Under the pieces are notes generated by a model. The model was given only the letters and a program-made list of their open reading frames with translations. It made no database searches and was not told the DNA's origin. Shown here piece after piece: positions 1 through 6,234 of a stretch of DNA of 7,478 nucleotides. The position numbers and the translations under genes were made by a program. How positions within the stretch are numbered: position 1 is the stretch's first letter; every line of letters starts with the position of its first letter. Source of the stretch: Candidatus Adiutrix sp. (GTDB lineage Bacteria > Desulfobacterota > Desulfarculia > Adiutricales > Adiutricaceae); assembly GCA_031273445.1 (NCBI GenBank), contig JAISRV010000070.1, positions 1 to 7,478 on the forward strand, given 5' to 3'.

Positions 1-118
1 CGCCTCCGGCCAGCGCGCCGGCCATGACGCGGGCGGTTTCGGCCAGAAGTTCGGCCGGCGCCAGGGCCATGGCCCTGGAACTGTCGGAAATGGCTTTTCT
101 GGCCAACTCAATGGGCAT
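1..118 (-). CDS. gmhA: Probable sedoheptulose-7-phosphate isomerase, N-terminal fragment
   Basis: Only the first 39 codons are in the window; the gene continues beyond the left edge on the minus strand. Translation from the ATG at 118-116 begins MPIELARKAISDSS and ends AGALAGG. A short helical N terminus leading to a hydrophobic helix and then Gly-Gly at about residue 38 resembles GmhA/DiaA-type SIS proteins, where this Gly-Gly opens the 'GGKV-CGNGGSA' sugar-phosphate binding segment. The diagnostic part lies outside the window, so the family call is tentative. If correct, the enzyme isomerises sedoheptulose 7-phosphate to D-glycero-D-manno-heptose 7-phosphate in the cytoplasm for the LPS inner core. 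A GAGG Shine-Dalgarno (complement of 126-129) sits 7 nt before the ATG and supports this start. Another SIS-domain protein, such as DiaA, is possible. Confidence 0.5.
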   Translation of the reverse strand, partial: MPIELARKAISDSSRAMALAPAELLAETARVMAGALAGG

Positions 119-195
119 AAGAGAACCTCACGGAGAATCATATCAAAGTATTATGACGCCACAGGGCCTCTTCTGTCAATCTTAGCCATGGTTTT

Positions 196-224
196 TTGCG
201 GGCCGCCGGCTTCTGTTTTATAGT
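196..224 (+). promoter_or_regulatory. Candidate sigma70-type promoter for the sirC-hemA operon
   Basis: TTGCGG at 196-201 (three matches to TTGACA) is followed after exactly 17 bp by TATAGT at 219-224 (five matches to TATAAT). Transcription would start near 231 and give a leader of about 210 nt before sirC. The -35 box is weak. An alternative is the AT-rich patch at 381-386 (TATATA), with TTGACC at 354-359 but a poor 21-bp spacing. The AGTATACT palindrome at 222-229 could also supply a -10 for the minus-strand gmhA promoter. Confidence 0.3.
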
Positions 225-270
225 ATACTGACCTTCATTCATGCGCGGTTGTTAAAGAATATAAGTAAAT

Positions 271-376
271 CCACAATAATAGCGCCCCAGAGTTGGGGAG
301 ATCATTAAAAACAGACGCGTTTATTAGAGCGCCTGGGGCGGCTCTCCACTCAGTTGACCGCAAGCCGACCTTGTGG
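271..376 (+). promoter_or_regulatory. Candidate structured leader RNA upstream of sirC
   Basis: Complementary segments are nested. CCACAA (271-276) pairs with TTGTGG (371-376). Inside it CGCCCCAG (283-290) pairs perfectly with CTGGGGCG (333-340), followed by a small GTTG/CGAC helix (353-356 with 366-369, one G-U), giving a three-way-junction shape. Competing pairings exist: CCCCA (285-289) with TGGGG (294-298), and GGAGA (297-301) with TCTCC (343-347). Mutually exclusive helices ahead of a tetrapyrrole operon are what a regulatory leader would show. I do not recognise a known riboswitch consensus, and such short helices can arise by chance. Confidence 0.25.
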
Positions 377-439
377 TAGTTATATACATTAATATGAACG
401 GAAGCAAAAAATAACCGCATTTCATGTAAGGCCGGGGCT

Positions 440-1114
440 ATGGCGTCTATGTTCCCTGTTGATTTGCGCCTGAAGGGGCGCCGCGTTCTTCTGGTCGGCG
501 CCGGCCGGGTCGGGTCGCGTAAAATGGAAAAAATACTGAGCGCCGGGGCCTCGCTCATAGTGGTGGAAAAATTTCTGGATGAAAAGGCGGAGAGCCTCTG
601 GCGGTCGGGGCGCATCATGTGGCGCCCGAACTTCAGCGCGGAGTTGTTGGAAGGCGTCAGCCTGGTTTTGGCGGCTTCATCCGATCCGGCCTTGAACCGT
701 ATGGTCGGCGAAGCCGCCCGCAGCCGGGGACTGTGGCTCAATGTGGCTGACGATCCGGCGTCTTCCGATTTTTTTATGCCCGCGCTGATTGAAAGAGGGG
801 ATTTTCGCCTGACCGTCTCCACCGGCGGCGAAAGCCCGGCCTTGACCGCTCGCGTGGCGGCGCGGCTGCGGGCCGAGTTCGGCCCTGAATATGGCCGCCT
901 GACCCGCCTTTTAGGGCGCCTCAGGCCGCTGGTTTTGGCCGCGGGACTTACGGCCGCCGAACGGGAGCATGTCTTCAGACGCCTGGCCGGTTCAGCGGCG
1001 CTCTTGGCGGCCCTGGCCGCCGAAGACGAAGAAGAGATTCAAAAACAGACGAAAGCGCTCCTGGCCCCCACCGAGACGGGGAATGAGCCCGAGCCAGGCC
1101 TTTGGCGCGATTAA
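440..1114 (+). CDS. sirC: Precorrin-2 dehydrogenase / sirohydrochlorin ferrochelatase (SirC/Met8-like)
   Basis: This 224-residue protein matches the N-terminal module of CysG and yeast Met8p. It oxidises precorrin-2 to sirohydrochlorin with NAD+; some family members also insert Fe2+ to make sirohaem. Residues 5-40 hold the family start (FPVDLRLKGRRVLLVGAG) and the Rossmann loop GAGRVGSRK at 20-28. Residues 101-113 (NVADDPASSDFFM) carry the conserved Asp104, equivalent to the catalytic Asp of CysG and Met8p. STGGESPALTARVAARLR (127-144) is the second signature. No uroporphyrinogen III methyltransferase domain is fused, so SUMT must be encoded elsewhere. The ATG at 440 has AAGG (427-430) about 9 nt upstream; the ATG at 449 would remove three residues. 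hemA follows after 66 bp. The pairing with hemA is a known arrangement in sulfate reducers and some anaerobes. Whether the ferrochelatase activity is retained cannot be read from the sequence. Confidence 0.88.
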   Translation: MASMFPVDLRLKGRRVLLVGAGRVGSRKMEKILSAGASLIVVEKFLDEKAESLWRSGRIMWRPNFSAELLEGVSLVLAASSDPALNRMVGEAARSRGLWLNVADDPASSDFFMPALIERGDFRLTVSTGGESPALTARVAARLRAEFGPEYGRLTRLLGRLRPLVLAAGLTAAEREHVFRRLAGSAALLAALAAEDEEEIQKQTKALLAPTETGNEPEPGLWRD

Positions 1115-1137
1115 CGCGGTCTAACGGAGCCTTGCCT

Positions 1138-1158
1138 ATGTGCGGAAACGCCAATTAG
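1138..1158 (+). other. Possible six-codon minicistron before hemA
   Basis: In the sirC-hemA gap an ATG at 1138 reads MCGNAN and stops at TAG 1156-1158, 22 nt before the hemA start. A GGAG at 1126-1129 lies 8 nt upstream, a better Shine-Dalgarno than that of hemA itself. It could be a leader peptide or a translational coupling device for hemA, or simply chance. Confidence 0.2.
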
Positions 1159-1180
1159 CTTATATAAAGCGGAAACATCT

Positions 1181-2524
1181 ATGGATTTTTTTGTAATTGG
1201 CCTCAGCCACCGCCAGACGCCGGTGGCGGCGCGCGAGAAATTTACGGCCATGGAAGCGCCCGAAACCACTCTCTACGCCCGCCACGCGGCCTTGGGGGCG
1301 TTGAGGGAGTCATTGATCCTGTCGACCTGCAATCGCCTGGAAATACTGGCCGTCAGCGATGATTTCAATGAAGCGCGCCGGGCCATAGTCAAAACTTTGG
1401 CTGAAGCCGCGGGCCTCCAGGAAGAAGAAGTTCAGCCTCACCTCTATTGCCTCCGGGGTCTGGAGGCCGCCCGGCACCTGTTTCGGGTGGCCTCCAGCCT
1501 GGATTCGCTGGTTCTGGGCGAGCCGCAGATTCTGGGGCAAGTCAAAGAGGCTTTTCGCCAGGCCTTGAGGCGCCATTGCGCCGGCCCCGTCATCAACAAG
1601 CTGATGCATAAGAGTTTCCGCACGGCCAAGCGGGTTCGCGCGGAAACGTGTCTGGCCGCCGGAACAGTTTCCGTGGCCAGCGCGGCGGTTTCGCTGGCCC
1701 GTCTTTTGGCGGGCGGCTCCATACGCGGCGCCGAAACGCTGCTTCTCGGCGCCGGCCCCATGGCCGCTCTGGCCGCGGCCCACCTGAAAAAACGGGAAGC
1801 CAGTCTGGTCATCGTCAGCCGCACACATGAAAAGGCCGCGGCTCTGGCCGCCAAGCACGGGGCCCGGAGCCGTCCGTGGGCGGAACTGAACCAGGCCGTG
1901 CTGGAAGCCGATATAATCATCGCGGCCACCGGCGCCCAGAGCCCGATTCTGAGCCTGGCGAACATGGAGAAGGTTCTGGCCGCGCGTAGCGCCTTCCGCC
2001 CGCTGACGATCATAGATATAGGCGTGCCGCGCAACGTCAGCCATGATTTAAAACATCTTGAGGCCGTCATTTTACGCAATATAGACGATTTAAACGAGGT
2101 CGTCTGGGAAAACCGGGTTTCGCGCCAAGAAGCCGCGGAACAGGCGGAAGTCATTATAGAAGAAGAACTGGACAAATTCGCCCGTTGGCTGGATAATTTC
2201 GACAGCCGTCCCACGGTGGCCGCTCTCACCCAAAAAGCCGAAAAGATGCGCCTTCTGGAGCTGACGCGCACTTTGCGCCAGCACGATTTCAACGACGAAC
2301 AGCGCGAGGCCCTGGAAACCATGACCAGCGCCCTGGTGCGCCGGCTTTTGCACGACCCCCTTAATTTCATTAAAAGCCGCGCGCCCTCGTCCGGCGCCGC
2401 GGCGCGCTGCGCCAAAGAGCCGGGGTCTCCGCCTTGCGGCGACTGCGCCCACGAAGGTCAGCGCCTGGCCTCAATTCGTCGCGTCTTCAACATCAGGCCC
2501 GACGAAACCAAGCCCGAACCCTGA
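1181..2524 (+). CDS. hemA: Glutamyl-tRNA reductase
   Basis: This 447-residue cytoplasmic enzyme reduces glutamyl-tRNA(Glu) to glutamate-1-semialdehyde with NADPH, the first committed step of C5-pathway tetrapyrrole synthesis. The N-terminal catalytic domain shows GLSHRQTPVAARE (7-19), the nucleophile Cys50 in STCNRLE (48-54), His99 in the ARHLFRVASSLDSLVLGEPQ block, and the linker RTAKRVRAET. The NADPH domain has GAGPMA at 190-195 and VPRNVSHDLKHLEAVILRNIDDL near 282-304. A C-terminal dimerisation helix region follows. Just before the usual final helix (LASIRRVFNI) there is a cysteine-containing insert, with Cys at about 410, 419 and 422. The start ATG has only a weak GCGGAAA-like upstream sequence. 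The gene lies between sirC and a pseudouridine synthase gene, in the same direction, and its TGA touches the possible ATG of the next frame (TGATG). Confidence 0.97.
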   Translation: MDFFVIGLSHRQTPVAAREKFTAMEAPETTLYARHAALGALRESLILSTCNRLEILAVSDDFNEARRAIVKTLAEAAGLQEEEVQPHLYCLRGLEAARHLFRVASSLDSLVLGEPQILGQVKEAFRQALRRHCAGPVINKLMHKSFRTAKRVRAETCLAAGTVSVASAAVSLARLLAGGSIRGAETLLLGAGPMAALAAAHLKKREASLVIVSRTHEKAAALAAKHGARSRPWAELNQAVLEADIIIAATGAQSPILSLANMEKVLAARSAFRPLTIIDIGVPRNVSHDLKHLEAVILRNIDDLNEVVWENRVSRQEAAEQAEVIIEEELDKFARWLDNFDSRPTVAALTQKAEKMRLLELTRTLRQHDFNDEQREALETMTSALVRRLLHDPLNFIKSRAPSSGAAARCAKEPGSPPCGDCAHEGQRLASIRRVFNIRPDETKPEP

Positions 2525-2529
2525 TGCCC

Positions 2530-2534
2530 AGGAG
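2530..2534 (+). promoter_or_regulatory. Shine-Dalgarno AGGAG deciding the pseudouridine synthase start
   Basis: AGGAG at 2530-2534 is 10 nt upstream of the ATG at 2545. The alternative in-frame ATG at 2524 overlaps the hemA stop as TGATG but has no purine-rich site before it. The frame also runs back to 2434 inside hemA. I prefer 2545; starting at 2524 by translational coupling would add seven residues. Confidence 0.5.
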
Positions 2535-2544
2535 CGACAGCAAT

Positions 2545-3504
2545 ATGCGTCCCGCGCGGCTGGAAGACATTTTTGAGACGCCCTGGCCCGCCCCGGAAGT
2601 TAAAAAGTATCTGGCCCGGCTGGAGCCGTATGTCGTCGGGCCGGCGACGTCTTCTTGTCAAGGCGGGCGCTTGGGCGATCTGGTCGGTCAAGCGGCCGGA
2701 GTGGATGAGGTCGAAGCGGCGCGCCTGATCGAATTCGGCTCGGTCTGGCTGGATGACCGGCCCTGTTTCGACCCCGACGAACCTCTGGCCCGGCACTCGA
2801 ATTTCCGCATAAATCCTCCGGCCTACGGCCCGGTGAGGTTCTATGAGGCCGCCGACCGCCGAATCGTCTTTGAAGACGAAGATATTCTCGTTTATGACAA
2901 GGAAGCGGGGCGCCCTTCCCAGGGGGTTCCGCACGACGCGCATAACAACGTCCTGGCCGCGCTGGGCCGTCTTTTGCGGGCGCGGGGCGAGGCCTGTGAC
3001 TTGCGGCTTCCGCATCGCCTGGATGCCGATACTTCAGGCCTTCTGCTTCTGGCCAAGAATAGGGAAAGCGCGGCCGCCCTGGGCCAATCGTTTCAGCGTG
3101 GTCAGGTGAAAAAAGAATACCTCTGCCTGAGCCGCGGAACCAAGGTCCCGGACGGCGACTTTTCGGTCGAAACATATATCGCCAAAGAAGGCCGGCGCTA
3201 CGTCAACCGAGCCCAGGGGGCGGGGCTCCAGGCCCGAACCGGGTTCAGCCTTTTGGCCGCAGAGGGGCGGGCGGGCGACGAGCCGGCCGGGATTCTCTTC
3301 CTGGCTTCGCCTCAAACCGGGCGCACCCACCAGATCAGGCTGCACCTGCAATGGGCCGGCTGGCCCATCATGGGCGACCGTTTGTACGGAGGCTACTTCC
3401 CCTCGCCCAGGCTAATGCTCATGGCTTCGCGCCTCGTCTTCAGCCATCCCCGCACTGGCGCGGAAGTCAGGGTGAGCCTGGAGGCGGCCGATCTGAAATT
3501 TTGA
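2545..3504 (+). CDS. RluA/RluD-family RNA pseudouridine synthase
   Basis: This 319-residue protein converts specific uridines in rRNA or tRNA to pseudouridine. An S4-like N-terminal region (about 40-90, with AARLIEFGSVWLDDRP) precedes the catalytic domain. Motif II is HRLDADTSGLLLLAKN (157-172), with the catalytic Asp160. VKKEYLCLSRG (188-198) is the KxYxAxVxG-type strand, and TGRTHQIRLHLQWAGWPIMG (258-277) followed by DRLYGG is the conserved C-terminal motif. Length and domain order fit RluA/RluD relatives, but the target uridine cannot be assigned from these motifs, so no symbol is given. The gene is tightly linked to hemA, probably by cotranscription. Its 3' end faces nadK across a 21-bp gap with no recognisable terminator. 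Confidence 0.9.
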   Translation: MRPARLEDIFETPWPAPEVKKYLARLEPYVVGPATSSCQGGRLGDLVGQAAGVDEVEAARLIEFGSVWLDDRPCFDPDEPLARHSNFRINPPAYGPVRFYEAADRRIVFEDEDILVYDKEAGRPSQGVPHDAHNNVLAALGRLLRARGEACDLRLPHRLDADTSGLLLLAKNRESAAALGQSFQRGQVKKEYLCLSRGTKVPDGDFSVETYIAKEGRRYVNRAQGAGLQARTGFSLLAAEGRAGDEPAGILFLASPQTGRTHQIRLHLQWAGWPIMGDRLYGGYFPSPRLMLMASRLVFSHPRTGAEVRVSLEAADLKF

Positions 3505-3525
3505 CGATTTCGCCCGGCCGCGTTT

Positions 3526-4353
3526 TCAAGTCCAGCCCAGTTTGTGGTGCAAAACATCTATAAAATTGCGGCGGGGGTTGACGATCAGGTTGATGGCGAC
3601 GCGGTGGCGACGAACGACCACCCTGTCCCCGGGGCGCAGGATGAGGTCGACCTGCCCGTCGACGGTAAGGTGAATGTCTGTATCGTGGCTGTCGACGACC
3701 ATTTCTACAGAGCAGTCGGGGGGCAGCACCAACGGGCGGCTGGAGAGGGCGACCGGGCAGATGGGAGTGACGATGATGGCGGGAAGGGTGGGATAAACCA
3801 CGGGTCCCCCGGCGGACATATTATAGCCGGTGGAGCCGGTGGGAGTGGCGATGATCAGGCCGTCGGCCCTGAAGCGCCATTCCCCGAAGTTGCGCGCCAG
3901 GACGTTCAGGCAGATGATGCGGGCCGGGGAGCCTTTGTTGACCACGGCTTCGTTTAAGCCCACGGCTCCGGCGGTGACCCTTTCGTCGCGCATCACCGAC
4001 ACTTCCAGGGCCATGCGCTGTTCCACGGTGGCGGCGCCGGCCAGGACGTCGCGCAGAAAAAACGCGAAGTCATCGGGTTCTGTTTCAGCCAGAAAGCCCA
4101 GGCGCCCCAAATTTACGCCGAAAAGCGGGGCGCCGTTCAGCCCCCAGACCCGGGCCGCATACAGAAGGGTGCCGTCGCCGCCCAGGGATATGATCAATTC
4201 AGGGGCAAAGCCGTAAGGCGGCTCCGCGCGACGGCGGCCGGAACGCTCTTCCCAAGTCTCGAAGCCCTCGGCTTTCAGGAGCTCCACCGCCGTTTTAGCC
4301 AGACATGCGGCCTGATCATCATCTTTGTAAACAATAGCCACGCTTCTGGACAA
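3526..4353 (-). CDS. nadK: NAD kinase
   Basis: This 275-residue protein (typical bacterial NadK size) phosphorylates NAD+ to NADP+ using ATP or polyphosphate. Signatures in order: GGDGT at 58-62 with the catalytic Asp, NLGRLGFLAE at 81-90, NEAVVNKG at 134-141, the ATPTGSTGYNMSAGGPVVYP region at 169-188 (many homologues have GSTAYN where this has GSTGYN), DGQ at 232-234, and the C-terminal KLGWT. The start codon is TTG at 4353-4351: GGAAGGA on the minus strand (complement of 4362-4368) lies 8 nt upstream, and no ATG or GTG is comparably placed. The gene is convergent with the pseudouridine synthase gene and divergent from dapL. Its promoter candidate lies immediately upstream and predicts a leader of under 30 nt. 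Confidence 0.96.
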   Translation of the reverse strand: MSRSVAIVYKDDDQAACLAKTAVELLKAEGFETWEERSGRRRAEPPYGFAPELIISLGGDGTLLYAARVWGLNGAPLFGVNLGRLGFLAETEPDDFAFFLRDVLAGAATVEQRMALEVSVMRDERVTAGAVGLNEAVVNKGSPARIICLNVLARNFGEWRFRADGLIIATPTGSTGYNMSAGGPVVYPTLPAIIVTPICPVALSSRPLVLPPDCSVEMVVDSHDTDIHLTVDGQVDLILRPGDRVVVRRHRVAINLIVNPRRNFIDVLHHKLGWT

Positions 4354-4389
4354 AACGCCGTTCCTTCCGCCGCTTGAAATTTTAGCGAT

Positions 4390-4411
4390 TATATCATATT
4401 TTTGTGATATA
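4390..4411. repeat. Inverted repeat between divergent nadK and dapL promoters
   Basis: TATATCA at 4390-4396 and TGATATA at 4405-4411 form a perfect 7-bp inverted repeat with an 8-bp spacer (TATTTTTG). Each arm overlaps the extended -10 element of one of the two divergent promoter candidates. It could be a transcription factor operator controlling both genes, or merely the consequence of two back-to-back TGATATA -10 elements. Confidence 0.5.
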
Positions 4412-4413
4412 GT
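4405..4413 (+). promoter_or_regulatory. Extended -10 promoter candidate for dapL
   Basis: TGATATAGT at 4405-4413 is an extended -10 (TGn followed by TATAGT). There is no good -35 at the normal distance (GCGATT at 4385-4390). Transcription would begin near 4420, giving a leader of about 59 nt. It mirrors the nadK promoter across the palindrome. Confidence 0.35.
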
Positions 4414-4478
4414 TAATCTATGTCGGCCTGTGCGCTACAGACGCCGGCGCAATCCAATTTTAGCCAAGGAACAGTCAG

Positions 4479-5645
4479 ATGCCTTTTTCATTTTCATCAA
4501 GGCTGGCGGCCCTGCCTCCTTATTTATTTGCCGAACTCGACCGGGTGCGCGACGAAGTCCGGGCCAGAGGCGTCGACATCATCGACCTTGGGGTCGGCGA
4601 CCCTGACCGCCCCACTCCCCGGCCGGTGGTGGAAGCCCTGGCCCAGGCCGCCGAAAACCCGGCCAATCATCAGTACCCTTTATATTCAGGCATGAACGCC
4701 TTCAAGGACACGGTGGCCCAATGGTACAAAACGCGCCATCAGGTCGATCTGGACCCGGCGCGTGAAATATGCTCCCTCATCGGGTCCAAGGAGGGCATAG
4801 CCCATTTTCCCCTAGCTTTCGTAAACCCAGGGGATGTGGTGCTGACGCCGGAGCCCGGCTACCCGGTTTATCACAGCGGCGCCCTTTTCTGCGGCGGCGT
4901 TTCGCATTTCATGCCCCTTTTGGAAAAAAACGGCTTCCTGCCGGATTTTGAATCAATTGAGCCGGGGCTGCTTAAAAAAGCCAAAATCATATGGGTCAAC
5001 TACCCCAACAACCCCACCGGAGCGACCGCCGCCAGGGAGTTTTACGGGAAGCTCATCGCCTGGGCCGCCAGGCACGAAATCATCGTGGCTTCCGATGCCG
5101 CCTATTCGGAAATGACTTTCGGCGACGAACCGCACCCCAGCATACTGGAATTGCCGGGGGCCAAGGATGTGGCCATTGAATTCCATTCCCTGTCAAAAAC
5201 CTACAATATGACCGGCTGGCGCCTGGGCTGGGCCGCCGGCGGCGAGACGTTCATACGCGGTTTGGGGCAGGTCAAAAACAATGTCGATTCCGGCGTTTTT
5301 CAAGCCATTCAAATGGCCGGAATGGCGGCGCTGACCGGCGACCAGGCGCCGGTGCGGGCCATGGGCCGCCTGTATAAGGAGCGGCGCGAGGCCCTGACGC
5401 CCGGCCTGGAGGCGGCGGGGCTCTCCGTCTTTCCTTCTTCGGCCACTTTTTACGTCTGGGTGCGCCTGCCGGCCGGCGTCAGATCGGCCGACTTCGCCTC
5501 CAGGCTGCTTCATGAAGCCGGCATAGTGGCCACTCCCGGCAACGGCTTCGGCCCGTCCGGCGAGGGTTACGCCCGCTTCGCCCTGGTGCAGGAAGTCGAG
5601 CGGCTGCGTGAAGCCGCCGCGCGTCTGGCCAAAATGAAGTTCTGA
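4479..5645 (+). CDS. dapL: LL-diaminopimelate aminotransferase
   Basis: This 388-residue fold-type I PLP aminotransferase converts tetrahydrodipicolinate directly to LL-2,6-diaminopimelate using glutamate, bypassing the acylated intermediates of the DapD/C/E route to lysine and peptidoglycan. Visible signatures: LGVGDPDRPTP (37-47), SLIGSKEGIAHFPLAFVNPG (99-118, a block typical of DapL), NYPNNPTG (174-181), SDAAYSEMTF (205-214), the PLP lysine Lys240 in HSLSKTYNMTGWRLG (236-250), and Arg366 in YARFAL for the substrate carboxylate. Length fits the family (about 385-410). AAGGA at 4466-4470, 8 nt before ATG 4479, supports the start. folK begins two bases after its stop, so the two are probably cotranscribed. 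A generic aspartate/alanine aminotransferase is the alternative, but the HSLSKTYNMTGWR and GSKEGIAH blocks favour DapL. Confidence 0.87.
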   Translation: MPFSFSSRLAALPPYLFAELDRVRDEVRARGVDIIDLGVGDPDRPTPRPVVEALAQAAENPANHQYPLYSGMNAFKDTVAQWYKTRHQVDLDPAREICSLIGSKEGIAHFPLAFVNPGDVVLTPEPGYPVYHSGALFCGGVSHFMPLLEKNGFLPDFESIEPGLLKKAKIIWVNYPNNPTGATAAREFYGKLIAWAARHEIIVASDAAYSEMTFGDEPHPSILELPGAKDVAIEFHSLSKTYNMTGWRLGWAAGGETFIRGLGQVKNNVDSGVFQAIQMAGMAALTGDQAPVRAMGRLYKERREALTPGLEAAGLSVFPSSATFYVWVRLPAGVRSADFASRLLHEAGIVATPGNGFGPSGEGYARFALVQEVERLREAAARLAKMKF

Positions 5646-5647
5646 CC

Positions 5648-6220
5648 GTGAACGGGGAGATGCAGGCGGCCGCGGTCATCGGCCTGGGCGCCAACCTGGG
5701 CAATGCGCTGGGGATGATCAGAGAGGCGTTGCGTCTTTTGGCGGCTACGCCCGGCTTGAGGCCCCTGGCCGTTTCGCGGGTTTATCTGACCGAACCGCAG
5801 GGCGGGCCCAAAGGCCAGAACTGGTATCACAACGCGGCGGCTTTTCTGGCCAATGATTTGCCGCCCCGCCGCCTTCTGGCGCGGCTTATGACCATTGAAA
5901 AAGCCCTGGGCCGGGACAGGCTGGTTCATTGGGGGCCGCGGACCATCGACCTTGACTATCTGGCTGAAGGAACCGTCATTATAGACGAGCCCCCGGAGCT
6001 GGTGTTGCCTCACCCCCGCATGGAAGAGCGCCTGTTCGTCATGGGGCCCCTGGCCGAGGCGGCCGGCGGCTGGCGGCATCCGGTCTCGGGCCGCCTGGCC
6101 CGGGATACGGCCGCGGCCTTGGCGGAAACAGGCGGACAAGCTGTGGAACGGCTGGAAGACGACCTGACCGGAGATTTTTTTACTGATCCGGGACCTGTCC
6201 GGCGGCCCTCCAACCGATAG
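5648..6220 (+). CDS. folK: 2-amino-4-hydroxy-6-hydroxymethyldihydropteridine pyrophosphokinase (HPPK)
   Basis: This 190-residue enzyme transfers pyrophosphate from ATP to 6-hydroxymethyl-7,8-dihydropterin in folate synthesis. It shows GLGANLGN (12-19), TEPQGGPKGQNWYHNAAAFL (48-67), the Mg2+/ATP motif IEKALGRDRLVHWGPRTIDL (83-102) with the two metal-binding aspartates in DLD, and LPHPRMEERLFVMGPLAE (120-137). The last 30 or so residues are an acidic then basic tail beyond the usual fold. The GTG at 5648 lies two bases after the dapL stop, with GAAG (5636-5639) 8 nt upstream, which suggests translational coupling. The in-frame ATG at 5660 would shorten it by four residues, but its GGGGAG directly abuts the ATG and is too close to work as a ribosome binding site. 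Confidence 0.95.
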   Translation: MNGEMQAAAVIGLGANLGNALGMIREALRLLAATPGLRPLAVSRVYLTEPQGGPKGQNWYHNAAAFLANDLPPRRLLARLMTIEKALGRDRLVHWGPRTIDLDYLAEGTVIIDEPPELVLPHPRMEERLFVMGPLAEAAGGWRHPVSGRLARDTAAALAETGGQAVERLEDDLTGDFFTDPGPVRRPSNR

Positions 6221-6234
6221 CCATTGGAAAACAG

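Larger units (their letters stand above)
119..439. other. Divergent intergenic region (gmhA / sirC)
   Basis: About 320 bp separate the divergently read gmhA fragment and sirC. The stretch is clearly richer in A and T than the flanking genes. It contains the AT-rich box TATAGTATACT at 219-229, a run of complementary segments between 271 and 376, and a second AT-rich patch (TATATACATTAATAT) at 381-395. Only trivial ORFs occur on the plus strand (for example ATG 394 to TAA 414, six codons without a ribosome binding site). A 195-codon open frame on the minus strand crosses it, but it lies largely antisense to sirC and resembles no family I know. Confidence 0.7.
4388..4416 (-). promoter_or_regulatory. 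Promoter for nadK
   Basis: Read on the minus strand, TTAACT (complement of 4411-4416; four matches to TTGACA) is followed after 17 bp by a perfect TATAAT (complement of 4388-4393) carrying the extended -10 dinucleotide as TGATATAAT. Predicted transcription starts near 4381, about 28 nt before the TTG start codon. This is the best promoter match in the window. Confidence 0.6.

Noticed and set aside
61..78. Perfect 18-bp palindrome CCAGGGCCATGGCCCTGG
   Set aside because: It lies inside the probable gmhA coding sequence and is built from common GC-rich codons (Arg-Ala-Met-Ala-Leu); no flanking promoter elements make it look like an operator.
394..414. Six-codon ORF (MNGSKK) upstream of sirC
   Set aside because: No ribosome binding site precedes it and nothing distinguishes it from chance.
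1310..2415. Long minus-strand open frames opposite hemA (up to 323 codons), and a 195-codon frame at 235-822
   Set aside because: They overlap well-supported genes antisense, have composition driven by the high-GC codon bias of the opposite strand, and match no family I recognise.
3505..3525. Search for a bidirectional terminator between the convergent pseudouridine synthase and nadK genes
   Set aside because: The 21-bp gap shows no credible stem-loop with a T-tail on either strand.
3544..4216. Plus-strand frames opposite nadK (137 and 128 codons)
   Set aside because: Antisense to a clear NAD kinase; low-complexity Gly/Asp-rich translation without domain features.
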